A DNA stretch of 64,000 nt from DASZUK01 sp963745595 (GCA_963745595.1 CAVUYB010000005.1:124001-188000); one strand, 5' to 3'. Positions 19,236-28,531 are shown, numbered from the stretch's first letter. Program-made: numbers and translations. Notes: a model not told the origin generated them from the letters alone.

Positions 19236-21374
19236 GTGGAGCCACGCGGGGACTTGAGCGACGAAGCGTCACGGGCGGCCGCCCGTCGAGCCCTCGGCGC
19301 CCTGTCGGTCGTCGCGCCCGTCGGCATCGTCGCGGTCGATCCGGACGGCCGGTCGTGGTACCACAACCAGCGCTGGGAGGACTTCAGCGGGACGACCGGG
19401 CGCTCGCTGCGAGACCAGCCGTGGTACCTGGCGGTGCACGCCGACGACGCCGACGACGTCGCGGCCCGGTGGAAGTCGAGCGTCGACCGCCAGGGTCGGT
19501 TCGGCACGTTCCGGACCGTCCGGCCGGACGGGACCGTCGGGCACTGCGAGGGGCAGACGGTGCCGATGGTCGACGGTGACGGCGACGGTCGACGGGTACC
19601 TGATCGTCGTCGTCGACGCCGACCCCGCCGGCACCGCCGTCGGGCCGGTCCTGTCCGGGGCGCAGCTGCTCGACGTCGTCCTCGACCGCTCCCTCGAGAT
19701 CGTCACGATCCTCAACCCCGACGGGTCGTGGCGCTGGTCGAGCGGCGGCGCGCTGCGACTGATCGGCCACCAGGCCGACTTCGACCCGCAGGCCGGCATC
19801 TTCCCGCTGCTCCATCCCGACGACGTCGACGCCGCCCGCGAGCGTGTTCGCCCGGGCGGTCGCCGGCGAGATCGACCCGGACGAACGGTTCGAGATGCGG
19901 CTGCGGACGGCCGACGGCTCGTGGCGGCACATGGAGGCGATCGTCGAGAGCCAGGTCGACCACCCGGCGATCCGCGGCATCGTGATCCACGCCCGCGACG
20001 TCACCCGACGGCGCGACACGCTGGCTGCCCTCGAGGCCAGCAACCGCTGGCTGAGCGGGTTGATCGACAGCATGCAGACCGGCGTCGTGCTCGAGGACGA
20101 GCACCGCGCCGTCGTCCTCGTCAACCAGGCGTTCGTCGACCTCTTCCACCTGCCGTTCCGTCCGGACGACCTCGAAGGCCGGACGCTCGAGTCGATCGGC
20201 CTCTCCGTCGCCAAGCTCGTCGTCGATCCGCCCGACGCGGCCGACGCGGTCGTCCGGCTGCGGGCCCAGCCGGAGCGGATCGCCGGGCGTGCGGGCGACG
20301 CTCTACGACGGCCGGACGCTCGAGTGCGACTTCGTCCCGATGTACGTCCACGGCACCTTCCGCGGCCACCTCTCGACGTACCGGGACATCACCAACCAGG
20401 CCCTCGTCGAAGCCGAGCAGGAGCGGCTGCTCGCGTCCGAGCGCGACGAGAACCGACGGCTCGCCGAGATGGACGCGTTCCGCTCCGAGTCGCTCGCCGC
20501 CGTCTCCCACGAGCTCCGTACGCCGTTGACGTCGATCGTCGGCTACACGCAGCTGCTCGGGAACCTGCTCGACCGGGACGGCGTCGACGACGCCGACGCC
20601 ACCGAGCAGGCCGCCTGCCTCGAGGCGATCGTCCGCAACGTCAACCGGCTCCTCCGGCTCGCCGGCGACCTCGTCGGGCTCGACAGCCTGGAGTCGCGCG
20701 CCCTGCCGCTCGACGTCTCGCCGGTCGACGTGCCAGCGATCGTCCGGCACGCCGAGCGGACGATCGCCCCCGACGCGGCCGCCCGGTCCGTCGACATCGA
20801 GCTCGACGTCGACGACGGGCCACCGCTGACCGGGGACGCCGACCGGTTGACGCAGCTGTTCGAGAACATCCTGTCGAACGCGGTCAAGTTCACGCCGGCC
20901 GACGGCCGCGTCACTGTCCGCGCCGTGCCGATCGGTAACAGCGTCGACGCCGGTGGTGGCGACGACGGCGAAGGCCGCCCCGGCGGCGGTGGTCGCGATG
21001 GCGATGGCGATGGCGATGGCGATGGCGATGGAGGTGGCTGGGAAGTGGAGATTGCCGACACCGGGATCGGCGTCCCCGACGACGAACAGGCGCTGCTGTT
21101 CTCCCGGTTCTTCCGCGCGTCGAACGCCCGGACCCGCGGCCTGCCCGGGACCGGCCTCGGCCTCTCCGTCGCCAAGGCCATCGTCGACCGGCACGGCGGG
21201 ACCATCTCGATCCGTTCGACCGTCGGCGCGGGGACGTGCGTCCTCGTCCGGTTGCCCAACGGTGCCGCTGGCGATACCGATGGCGGCGGCGGTGGGGATG
21301 CGACGCCGGGACTGGGGCCGGATAGCGTGCTTTCTGGCCCCAGTAGCTCAGGGGATAGAGCGTCGGTTTCCTAA
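19236..21374 (+). pseudogene. PAS-domain sensor histidine kinase with three +1 frame breaks
   Basis: Reading across three frames gives one coherent protein of about 710 residues: PAS (APVGIVAVDPDGRSWYHNQRW), a second PAS (SLEIVTILNPDGSWRWSSGG), a PAC segment with a third PAS (SWRHMEAIVES, GLIDSMQTGVVLEDE), then HisKA (SHELRTPLTSIVGY) and HATPase (ENILSNAVKFT, DTGIGVPDDE, GTGLGLSVA). Breaks fall near 19587, 19844 and 20289, each moving the frame by +1. No transmembrane segment is seen, so it would be cytosolic. The start is uncertain; GTG 19236 is one option. The final stop TAA lies inside the anticodon loop of the adjacent tRNA gene. No partner response regulator is adjacent. Confidence 0.8.
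20995..21030 (+). repeat. Hexanucleotide microsatellite (GCGATG)x6 in the kinase ATPase domain
   Basis: Six perfect copies encode an alternating Asp-Gly run between the N box and the G1 box of the HATPase domain. Gain or loss of units would keep the frame and change loop length. Confidence 0.85.
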
Positions 21375-21409
21375 ACCGTGCGTCGCAGGTTCGAATCCTG
21401 CCTGGGGCG
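21337..21409 (+). tRNA. tRNA-Arg (anticodon CCT)
   Basis: The cloverleaf folds fully: acceptor GCCCCAG with CTGGGGC, D stem GCTC with GAGC, anticodon loop TTCCTAA (CCT at 21370-21372), T arm GCAGG-TTCGAAT-CCTGC, discriminator G. The first pair of the anticodon stem is a U-U mismatch. CCA is not encoded. It reads AGG codons, rare in such GC-rich genomes. The upstream kinase frame overlaps its first 38 nt. Confidence 0.93.
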
Positions 21410-21643
21410 CAATTTGCCCGGCCAGCAACTTCGAGACGTGCTTCCCTCCCAGTGCGCGAACGTCGACGTCGTCATGTGCTCGACCTATTGGTCGAGGGGG
21501 CAGCGAGGCCGGGGGGGGTCCTGTCCCGGTGCCGGAACCCGCTGTGGCGCTGGGCCGATGTCGAGGCGTGTGATCGGGACGTGACCAAGGTGAAGTCATC
21601 CTGGTCGTTCCGGGGAGGCCGCTGGCACGCTGCGTCAACGATA
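21410..21643. other. Intergenic stretch after tRNA-Arg
   Basis: No gene is supported here. The base composition drops toward the toxin-antitoxin promoter. I looked for a repeat of the tRNA 3' end that would mark an integrated element and found none nearby. Confidence 0.4.
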
Positions 21644-21680
21644 ATTGTACGTAACTATGAAGATGTTGTACAATCGAAGC
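21644..21680 (+). promoter_or_regulatory. Promoter and overlapping operator of the toxin-antitoxin pair
   Basis: TTGTAC (21645-21650) and TACAAT (21669-21674) are spaced 18 bp and serve as -35 and -10. TACAAT ends 6 nt before ATG 21681, so the message is leaderless. ATTGTAC (21644-21650) and GTACAAT (21668-21674) form an inverted repeat that covers both boxes, a good site for autorepression by the antitoxin. Confidence 0.65.
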
Positions 21681-21929
21681 ATGGCGACGATGGCGGTCAG
21701 TGAAGCTCGGGAGCGACTGGCCGAGGCGGTGGAGACCGCCCATACCGAGGCAGTGTTCCTCGAGCGCTATGGCCAGCCGGCTGCGGTGCTGGTCAGCCCA
21801 GAGCGATACGAGGAGCTGATGGAATCGCTGGAGGATGCCGAGGACGTGGAAGCCTTCGATGCCTCCATGGCCGAGGAGGGTCCGAGCATTCCCTGGGAGC
21901 AGGTCAAGGCCGATCTCGGCTGGACGTGA
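21681..21929 (+). CDS. Phd/YefM-type antitoxin
   Basis: 82 residues. The N-terminal MAVSEARERLAEAVETAH and EAVFLERYGQPAAVLVSPERYEELMESLEDAED form the Phd/YefM DNA-binding and dimer fold; the acidic C-terminal tail (DASMAEEGPSIPWEQVKADLG) would wrap the toxin. ATG 21681 is chosen over an upstream ATG at 21657 because the promoter ends there. GTGA overlap with the toxin implies coupled translation. Confidence 0.88.
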   Translation: MATMAVSEARERLAEAVETAHTEAVFLERYGQPAAVLVSPERYEELMESLEDAEDVEAFDASMAEEGPSIPWEQVKADLGWT

Positions 21930-22186
21930 GTCGCTATCGCATCGAGGTCCGGCCGGCCGCGGCTCGAGCGCTTCGCAAGCTCGACCCTGACGTGCGCCCT
22001 CGCATCCAAGGGGCGATCGCCCTTCTGGCCACCGATCCCCGACCGCCAGCGGCCAAAGCCCTGCGGGGTCGACCGGGGTTCCGCGTTCGGGTCGGCGACT
22101 ATCGGATCATCTATACCGTTGCCGACGACGTCCTCCTGGTCGTCGTCGTAGCGCTGGGCCATCGCCGGGAGGTCTACGACCGATAA
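21926..22186 (+). CDS. RelE/ParE-family toxin
   Basis: 86 residues with the family pattern: YRIEVRPAAARALRKLDPDVRPRIQGAIALLATDP, then KALRGRPGFRVRVGDYRIIYTV and a C-terminal HRREVYDR. These carry the basic residues used by RelE-type ribosome-dependent mRNA interferases, although ParE-type gyrase poisons share the fold. It starts GTG inside the antitoxin stop. Confidence 0.88.
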   Translation: MSRYRIEVRPAAARALRKLDPDVRPRIQGAIALLATDPRPPAAKALRGRPGFRVRVGDYRIIYTVADDVLLVVVVALGHRREVYDR

Positions 22187-22328
22187 TCGCAGACTGTCGG
22201 CCCTGAGCATTCGTTAGCGTTATCCAGCGTTGAACTTCGCCACGCGGATGGTGGCCTCGACGGCGAGACGGAACGATCGTCGCAGATCCGGCCAGGCGGG
22301 GTGACCGAACCGCCGGGCAAGTCGCCAG

Positions 22329-24404
22329 TCAGTACGGGCCAAAGGATGTACTGCCGAGCCACCACCGCCCGACCGTCGTGAGCTGCAACGTGCCTCCAAC
22401 CAGACGGTCGCGCTCGTACGGATCGGGTTTGACCTCTGCGCCGACCCGTTCCGCGATGCCGGCCCAACCAAGGATCTGAGCGAGCAGGTCGAGGTCCCAG
22501 CCCAATGACGTTCGACGCTGCTGCGCGTCCTGCATGTACGGGGCGATCCACTCGTACTCGGCGTCCGCTCGGTCACACACGCGGTCGAGCACCTCATCGA
22601 AGGGCACCGGCCGTGGCACGAGTATGTGCAGGATGTCCGGCGCGAGGTCATCGAGGATCTCGTTCCGGCCGCGGTACCGGTTGTTGGCATGGTAGGCACC
22701 CAGAGGGCCCAACGACGGCAGAGCGTCGGCAGCCTTCATCCACCGCTCCAGTGGTCTGGGATCCAGATTCCCCCAGGCCACGGTGGCGCGGAGCTTGCCG
22801 TGCTCTTTCCGGAGCGCTCCGGAAGCGACGGCCCACCGGATCGTGAACCCGAGCTCAGGTAGCTCCGCGGCCGACCTGGTCTTGAAGGTTCGGTCGCCGA
22901 ATGCCACGTCGATCTGGTCCCGCGTCCCGAGCAGCGCCACGAGCTCCTTCGCATCGGCCAGCGTGGGTCGACCGGTCTGCGTAAGCCTCCGGCCGTCGCC
23001 GTAGAAAGTGGCGAGGACGCCCAAGCGACCAAGTACCGGCGAGCGTTCGGCGGACGCGACCACGTCCGCCGGAGCGGCGACCGTGCGACGCCGCTTCTTC
23101 GGTGCGGCCCGGGGGAGTTGCATCGGGTCGCCCAGCTGGAGCGCCTCGTTGATTGCGTCCACGTCGCTCAGGTCGACACCGCGCGCCTGAAGAGCGGCGA
23201 GCACCGCCTTGGCGGGCCCCGCGGCCGCCGGGTCGCTGATCCGGCCGAGGAACTCGGGCTCGACCTCGTCGACGGTGGCGAGCGTCTCGTCGACAAACGC
23301 CCGGGGGAGACCGGAGCGGTCGGCACTGAACCGAACGAACGCTCTCACCACCGCCGGGAGGTTCGCCGCCTCATCGGCATCGAGCAGTAGCTTCCGCGGG
23401 GCCAGGTCACCGAGGAGCAGCGAAACGACGGTCGGGCTCCACCGGAGCGGCCGGCCCTCGTAATCGGAGCGAAGGTCCACCAGGTGGTGAGCCAGAAGCT
23501 CGACGTCCACCGTGGCGAGACTTCCGGAAAGCCCTCGTCCATGCGACGACGCCATGAACTCGCGGACGAGGTTCTCACGCTCGGCCAAGCCAACCTGGAG
23601 TTCGCTCGGCCGATCGTCGGTGAGGCCGGCTCGCCGCAGCCGCGCCCGGATGAGCGCCCGGTGTCGGGCGAAGTCCTCCGTGCGGAGGTCGGTGTCCCCG
23701 TTCCACAGGTCCGACATGGCCACCGCGTCACGCAGCCGTATCAGTGCCTCCTCGATCGGCACCTCGGCCATCCGCATGTGCCCATCCGTGTTCGACTTCC
23801 ACGAGGCCACGACCTCGTGGAAGTCCGTTCCTATCCAGGCGTCCTTGGCCTGCCCGGAGAGGTTGTGGTCCACCAACACGACGAGCGCATGCTCTTCAGG
23901 TGTGCCCTCTTGGCCGAATCCGACGATAAGCGAGTCCTGATCCCCGAACACGTCCGAAGCGAGCCAGCTCGCAGTCGGCGTCGCCTGGCCGACCCTTCCG
24001 ACCCAACTGGGCACCCCGGCGACCACTCCTCGCAGCTCCGAAATGACCGTCGTTGCGAGGTGGTCATGAGGAGGCGGCAGGATCCCGGCCAGTGCAGCCG
24101 CGACGGCGACCGCACGCTTGTCGCGGCGCTGACGGCATCGTAGGAGCAGCGACTCCTCGAACGGCGGCACCTCCGTGCCGTCGAGCTGGGCCTGCCCGCG
24201 GGCACCTTCGAACATGTCGAGCAGGGCACTCGCCCATGCCTCCGCGGCCACCGGATCGTCCTCTTGGAGCAGCTCGCGGCCACCCGAGTCGATGATCGAG
24301 TCGACGGGTGAGCCGTCCGTCCGGACGTCGCCTACCGGCCTGAGGTGCGCGGGCCGAGTCCCCTTCGGGGTCACCCGGCCGCCTCTGTGCTTTTTCCGTG
24401 CCAC
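22329..24404 (-). CDS. Large protein of unknown function (691 residues)
   Basis: I do not recognise this family. It begins MARKKHRGGRVTPKGTRP, a basic leader reminiscent of nucleic-acid-associated or SEC-C-linked proteins, and is otherwise soluble with no transmembrane segment or signal peptide. A basic patch PKKRRRTVAAP lies near residue 440. The C-terminal third contains FKTRSAAELPELGFTIRWAVASGALRK, which resembles a winged-helix-like segment. Codon use is visibly less GC-extreme than its neighbours. It sits between the tRNA/toxin-antitoxin locus and a VOC gene with 200-bp gaps on each side, consistent with acquired DNA. Confidence 0.75.
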   Translation of the reverse strand: MARKKHRGGRVTPKGTRPAHLRPVGDVRTDGSPVDSIIDSGGRELLQEDDPVAAEAWASALLDMFEGARGQAQLDGTEVPPFEESLLLRCRQRRDKRAVAVAAALAGILPPPHDHLATTVISELRGVVAGVPSWVGRVGQATPTASWLASDVFGDQDSLIVGFGQEGTPEEHALVVLVDHNLSGQAKDAWIGTDFHEVVASWKSNTDGHMRMAEVPIEEALIRLRDAVAMSDLWNGDTDLRTEDFARHRALIRARLRRAGLTDDRPSELQVGLAERENLVREFMASSHGRGLSGSLATVDVELLAHHLVDLRSDYEGRPLRWSPTVVSLLLGDLAPRKLLLDADEAANLPAVVRAFVRFSADRSGLPRAFVDETLATVDEVEPEFLGRISDPAAAGPAKAVLAALQARGVDLSDVDAINEALQLGDPMQLPRAAPKKRRRTVAAPADVVASAERSPVLGRLGVLATFYGDGRRLTQTGRPTLADAKELVALLGTRDQIDVAFGDRTFKTRSAAELPELGFTIRWAVASGALRKEHGKLRATVAWGNLDPRPLERWMKAADALPSLGPLGAYHANNRYRGRNEILDDLAPDILHILVPRPVPFDEVLDRVCDRADAEYEWIAPYMQDAQQRRTSLGWDLDLLAQILGWAGIAERVGAEVKPDPYERDRLVGGTLQLTTVGRWWLGSTSFGPY

Positions 24405-24628
24405 GAAGTCCTAGTTCAGCCGATCCACGACGTTGGTGGCGACAACGTCCAGGGCCTCGCCTCGACGCCGTCGTGCGGTCGACGCGCTCGAGCCATCGTC
24501 ACCGACGTCTTTGGGACTGGGCCTGCCCATAGACCAGCGGATCGGCACGACCGAATCGATACGCTGAAAGTCACGGTATCGATCGTCGGACTCGCCATCG
24601 CCGAGACGACGCGGTGAGAAGGGGCCAC

Positions 24629-25177
24629 ATGCTGTCGCTCATGCACGTCGGGGCTACCGTGCACGATCTGCCGGCCGCGATGGCCGACTACGCCGGGCTG
24701 GTCACCGGACCGTGGGTTGTCTCCGACCCCATGCTGTTCGCGACGTATGACGGCATCGAGGGTGGCGTGGTCGACCAGCGGGTGACCATGGCGTTCGGCC
24801 GGTTGGCCGGCGGACCCGCGCTGGAGCTCATCGCCCCCTCGGCCGAGACGCCGGATTCGCCCCAGCGACGGCTGCTCGAGGAGCGTCCGGGCATCAGCCA
24901 CATCGCGTACTGGTCCTCCGACCTGGCGGGCACGGCGCGAGAGCTCATCGCCAGCGGAGCGCGCTTGTTCAGCGCAGCCACGCAGGACGGCGAACGGCTC
25001 GCCGAGGTGCTCGAAGCGCAAGGGGAGGACGGCCTTTTGGCCGAGCTTCGTGCGTGCTACCTCCAGCTCGCTTCGGGCGCGCTAGTCGAACTGCTCGACA
25101 CGACGCTCTGGGGGGCTCCACTCGAGCACCTTTGCGGAGCGGGGATCTGCGAGATCGTTCCGGCGCCGCCAGTCTGA
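24629..25177 (+). CDS. VOC-superfamily (glyoxalase-like) protein
   Basis: 182 residues built from two beta-alpha-beta modules. His in SLMHVGATVHDL and His in GISHIAYWSSDL are the metal ligands at equivalent positions, and ELLDTTLWGAPLEHLC ends the fold. It resembles methylmalonyl-CoA epimerase-type VOC proteins (glyoxalase_4). ATG 24629 follows GAGAAGGGG by 4 to 5 nt; a GTG at 24614 is in frame but lies within that ribosome site. Confidence 0.8.
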   Translation: MLSLMHVGATVHDLPAAMADYAGLVTGPWVVSDPMLFATYDGIEGGVVDQRVTMAFGRLAGGPALELIAPSAETPDSPQRRLLEERPGISHIAYWSSDLAGTARELIASGARLFSAATQDGERLAEVLEAQGEDGLLAELRACYLQLASGALVELLDTTLWGAPLEHLCGAGICEIVPAPPV

Positions 25178-25231
25178 GTTGGCGGCCGTTCCTGGTCACG
25201 TCGCCGCGGCTCGAGCAGGAGACCGCTCGGA

Positions 25232-26150
25232 CTACCCCGCGAGATCCGGACCCATGCGCTCGTCGTCGAGCACCGCGGCGGCGACCCGCCGGACCCGTGG
25301 TGGGTCGGCGATGGTATCGATCTCGACGATCTGGCCGGCGGCGACGGTGAAGCCCATCACCACCACCGGCCGGCCGCGGGCGGTGACGACGACGCCGGCC
25401 GCGCCGTTGACCAGGGCGGGGTGCAAGGTGCCGCCGATGCGTGCGCCCAGCCGGGCCTGCTCGGCGACGGCCGCCGCGCCGCGGACGACGGTCGACCGGC
25501 CCGGCCGGCCGGGACCGTAGTCGGCCCGCAGGACGACGTCGGGGTGGAGCAGCGCGACGAGCGCGTCGAAGTCGCCGGCCCGGCCGGCTGCGAAGAAGGC
25601 GTCGACGACCGCTCGCTGGCGGCGCACGTCGCGGTCGGGCGCGGGCGTCTCCGCCCCCTTGATCCGGCGGCGGGCCCGGCTGGCCAGCTGTCTCGTCGCC
25701 TGCGGCGTCCGGTCGACCATCGGGCCGATCTCGTCGAACGGGACGCCGAAGAGATCGTGAAGGACGAACGCCAGACGTTCGGCCGGCGCGAGCGTGTCGA
25801 TCACGATCTGGAGGGCGAGGCCGACCGAGTCGGCCAGCAGCGCCTCGTCCTCCGGGTCGAGCAGCGGCCGCGTCGGCGGTGACGATCGGGTCGGGGAGGC
25901 TCGCCTCCAGCGGTCCCTCGCGCCGGGTCTGGCGGGAGCGCAGCTTGTTGAGGCAGACGCGGGCGACGATCGTCGTCAGCCACCCGCCGATGTTCTCGAC
26001 GTCGGCCGCGCCGGCCCGGCTGGCCCGTTCCCAGCCGTCCTGGACCGCGTCGTCCGCCTCGGCCAGCGAGCCGAGGATCCGATAGGCGACCCCTCGAAGG
26101 TGGGGACGGTGTTCCTCGAAGCGCCCGGCCAGCCATTCGTCATCGTGCAT
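25232..26150 (-). pseudogene. ECF sigma factor with SnoaL domain (SigJ-like), +1 frame break near 25866
   Basis: The first part (from ATG 26150) has region 2: FEEHRPHLRGVAYRILGSLAEADDAVQDGWERAS and GWLTTIVARVCLNKLRSRQTRRE. After IVTADAAAA the frame turns arginine-rich, while the +1 frame continues LDPEDEALLADSVG, then region 4 (LAPAERLAFVLHDLFGVPFDEIGPMVDRTPQATRQLASRARRRI) and a C-terminal SnoaL-like domain typical of the SigJ/ECF41 group. Two bases restored near 25864-25868 would give a single protein of about 306 residues. ECF41 factors respond through the SnoaL domain rather than an anti-sigma factor. Confidence 0.82.
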
Positions 26151-26345
26151 CTGTCCCGTCCTCGCGTCGACGGTCCCATGACAATGACCCACGAGCAGTC
26201 GTCGATGTGACGCCCGGCCGATCAGCCGTCCACCGGCCGGGTCCGCCCCGGCGACCTGGCCGGCAGGACCACCGACCGCAGGCGGCCGCCGCGTAGGCTG
26301 GCCGACGCAGCCGCCGCCGGGTGGCCGGGGGGCGCAGGAGGTGAG

Positions 26346-27290
26346 ATGACGGGATCGCGGGTCGTCGCGCTGGGCCATTTCCAGCCGGAGACGGTGATGA
26401 CGAACGCCGATCTCGAAAAGCTCGTCGAGACGAGCGACGAGTGGATCCGGCGACGGGTCGGTATCGAGACCCGGCACATCGCCGGGCCGGAGACGACCGT
26501 GACCGACATGGCCGCGGCCGCGGCGAACCGGGCCCTCGAACGTGCCGGTTGGGCGCCCGATGACGTCGACCTGCTCGTCGTGGCGACGTGCACCGCGGTC
26601 GAGCGGTCGCCGAACGTCGCCAGCCGGGTCGCCGCGCAGTTAGGCATCGCCGCCGGGCCCGCGGCGATCGACGTGAACACCGCCTGTTCCGGGTTCACCC
26701 ACGGCCTAGCATTGGCCGATCACACGATGCGGGCCGGCGCCGCGACTCGTGCGCTGGTCATCGGCGTCGACAAGCTGTCGGTGGTCACCGACTGGACGGA
26801 CCGGAGCACCTGCGTCCTCGTCGGCGACGGCGCGGGGGCGGCCGCGGTCGAGCGCACCGACGATCGGCCGGGGATCGGCCTGGTGGTCTGGGGATCACTG
26901 CCCGAGCTCGGCAACGCGGTCGTGATCGACGGCGAGCCTCCGGTCTTCCACCAGGAGGGCGCGGCGGTCTACCGGTGGGCGACGACCGTGCTTCCAGGCA
27001 TCGTCGCGGAGATCTGTACCCGGGGCGGCGTCGCGCTCGAGGACCTGAAGGCGATCGTCCTGCACCAGGCCAACCTGCGCATCATCGAGGCGATCATGGC
27101 CCGCGTCGGGCCGGTGAAGGCCGTCGTCGCCCGGGACGTCGTCGAGTCCGGCAACACGTCGTCGGCGAGCATCCCGCTGGCGCTGTCGAAGCTGCTCGAG
27201 CGCGAGCCGATCGAGTCTGGCGAGCCGATCCTGCTGCTCGGTTTCGGCGGCGGGCTCTCGTACGCCGGACAGGTGATCGAAGCCCCCTGA
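26346..27290 (+). CDS. fabH: Second beta-ketoacyl-ACP synthase III (FabH-type)
   Basis: 314 residues with the triad Cys114 (NTACSG), His240 (LHQAN) and Asn270 (ESGNTSSAS), and the opening TSDEWIRRRVGIETRHIA. GGAGGTGAG sits directly upstream of ATG 26346. A TAGGCT at 26294 could be its -10. It differs clearly from the FabH at 11780-12745, so the two probably use different starter units. No other fatty-acid synthesis genes are adjacent. Confidence 0.9.
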   Translation: MTGSRVVALGHFQPETVMTNADLEKLVETSDEWIRRRVGIETRHIAGPETTVTDMAAAAANRALERAGWAPDDVDLLVVATCTAVERSPNVASRVAAQLGIAAGPAAIDVNTACSGFTHGLALADHTMRAGAATRALVIGVDKLSVVTDWTDRSTCVLVGDGAGAAAVERTDDRPGIGLVVWGSLPELGNAVVIDGEPPVFHQEGAAVYRWATTVLPGIVAEICTRGGVALEDLKAIVLHQANLRIIEAIMARVGPVKAVVARDVVESGNTSSASIPLALSKLLEREPIESGEPILLLGFGGGLSYAGQVIEAP

Positions 27291-27312
27291 CCACCGGCCC
27301 GACCGCTGGCCG

Positions 27313-27357
27313 CAGTTCCGATCGTCACAGCTCCGATCGTCACAGTCCCGATCGTCG
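27313..27357. repeat. 15-bp tandem repeat, three copies
   Basis: CAGTTCCGATCGTCA, CAGCTCCGATCGTCA and CAGTCCCGATCGTCG follow one another without gaps. They lie in the 140-bp gap before the secreted protein gene. Confidence 0.75.
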
Positions 27358-27430
27358 CGGTCGAGCCCGGTACGATCGACGGCTCCCCGGGTATCGCCAG
27401 GGGCAGGACGACGACGGAGCGGAGGCATCG

Positions 27431-28129
27431 ATGCGACAGCGGAGCCGGTGGATCGGTTTCGGGGCCGGGTTAGCGGGGCTGACCCTCGTCGTCGGGTCGG
27501 TGGCGGCCGTCCCGGCCGGCGCGTCGGCCCAGCCGAAGAACGCGGCGGCCCATCAGGACCTGCTGCGCCTGTCCGACCTGCCGACCGGGTGGAAGGTGAC
27601 AAAGACCACATCGACATCGTCGACGTCGACAGCGTCGACAAACGATTTCACCGAGGTCGCCTCGTGCGAGGGGACCTCGGCCGCGGGCCTCGGCGCCAAC
27701 GTGCCGAGCGCGCAGGCGAGCTTCACCCATCAGCAGACCGCCCAGTTCGTCTTCGAGCTCGTCGGCGTCTTCCCGTCGACGAGCACGGCCAACCGGACCT
27801 ATGGCTTCTTCTCGAACGCCAAGGCGCCGACGTGCGTCGGCCAGCTCCTGGCCAAGTCGATCGCTTCCGGGGCGACAGGCGCCGGCCTCACAGCGTCGAA
27901 GATCACGACGTCCCGCCTGCCGTTCCCACGGGAAGGATCAGCGACGACCGCGCTGAAGCTCGCGATCCCGCTGACCGTCGACGGGGAGAACCTCCAGATG
28001 AACGCCGACTTCATCGTCATCCGCAGCGGGAAGAAAATTGCCGTCCTGGCCCCCGTCGGCCTCTCGACGGTGCTCTCGACGACCTTCGCATCCTCGCTCG
28101 CCAAGAAGGCCGCCGACCGGCTCAGCTGA
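27431..28129 (+). CDS. Sec-secreted protein of unknown function
   Basis: 232 residues beginning with a textbook signal peptide (MRQRSRWIGFGAGLAGLTLVVGSVAAVPAGASA, cleavage near residue 33). A Ser/Thr run (STSSTSTAST) follows, then a domain with two cysteines (ASCEGTSA, APTCVGQLL) that could form a disulfide. Overall shape recalls extracellular sensor or PknH-like domains, but I cannot assign it. ATG 27431 has GGAGG 5 to 9 nt upstream. A strong hairpin follows at 28195. Confidence 0.8.
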   Translation: MRQRSRWIGFGAGLAGLTLVVGSVAAVPAGASAQPKNAAAHQDLLRLSDLPTGWKVTKTTSTSSTSTASTNDFTEVASCEGTSAAGLGANVPSAQASFTHQQTAQFVFELVGVFPSTSTANRTYGFFSNAKAPTCVGQLLAKSIASGATGAGLTASKITTSRLPFPREGSATTALKLAIPLTVDGENLQMNADFIVIRSGKKIAVLAPVGLSTVLSTTFASSLAKKAADRLS

Positions 28130-28194
28130 CCGCAGTCGACCGTGTCGGTACGGTCAGGCGCATCGAGCCCGGCCGAGGCGGATAGGCGGACGCG

Positions 28195-28231
28195 GCAGAG
28201 CCCGGCGAGGGGGGGGTTCGCCGGGCTCTGC
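28195..28231 (+). terminator. 14-bp perfect-stem hairpin terminator
   Basis: GCAGAGCCCGGCGA pairs with TCGCCGGGCTCTGC around a loop of eight G and one T. No T run follows. It lies 65 bp after the secreted protein stop. Confidence 0.7.
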
Positions 28232-28531
28232 ACGCATTGTGACGGTCGTAGATCGACCGTTCGCGACCCTACCGGCGGCGTCCGGAGCGCGGACGCCTCA
28301 ACGGAAGAGTTCATCTCCTGGTTACCTGCCCGACACATCGCCGATACGACCACCTCGCCGGTACGACAGGGCCCCGCCGCGCATCCCAACGCAACGGGGC
28401 CCCGTCCGCCGCCGCCGACAACGGCGAGCGACCGGCTCCGCCTCCGGTCTTCGTAGGAACGGCCCAGAGCGCGCTCCCTCACGAGAAATAGAAAATTTCC
28501 GTGATCGACGACGGGACCGACCGTTCTTCGT
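28232..28531. other. Region upstream of phospholipase C
   Basis: No gene is supported. A small hairpin CGGTCG-TAGAT-CGACCG lies near 28243-28259. An AT-rich patch AGAAATAGAAAATTT at about 28484-28498 probably belongs to the phospholipase promoter. Confidence 0.45.

Noticed and set aside
21410..24613. Integrated element with tRNA-derived attachment sites
   Set aside because: No second copy of the tRNA 3' end and no integrase was found, so only possible acquisition is claimed.
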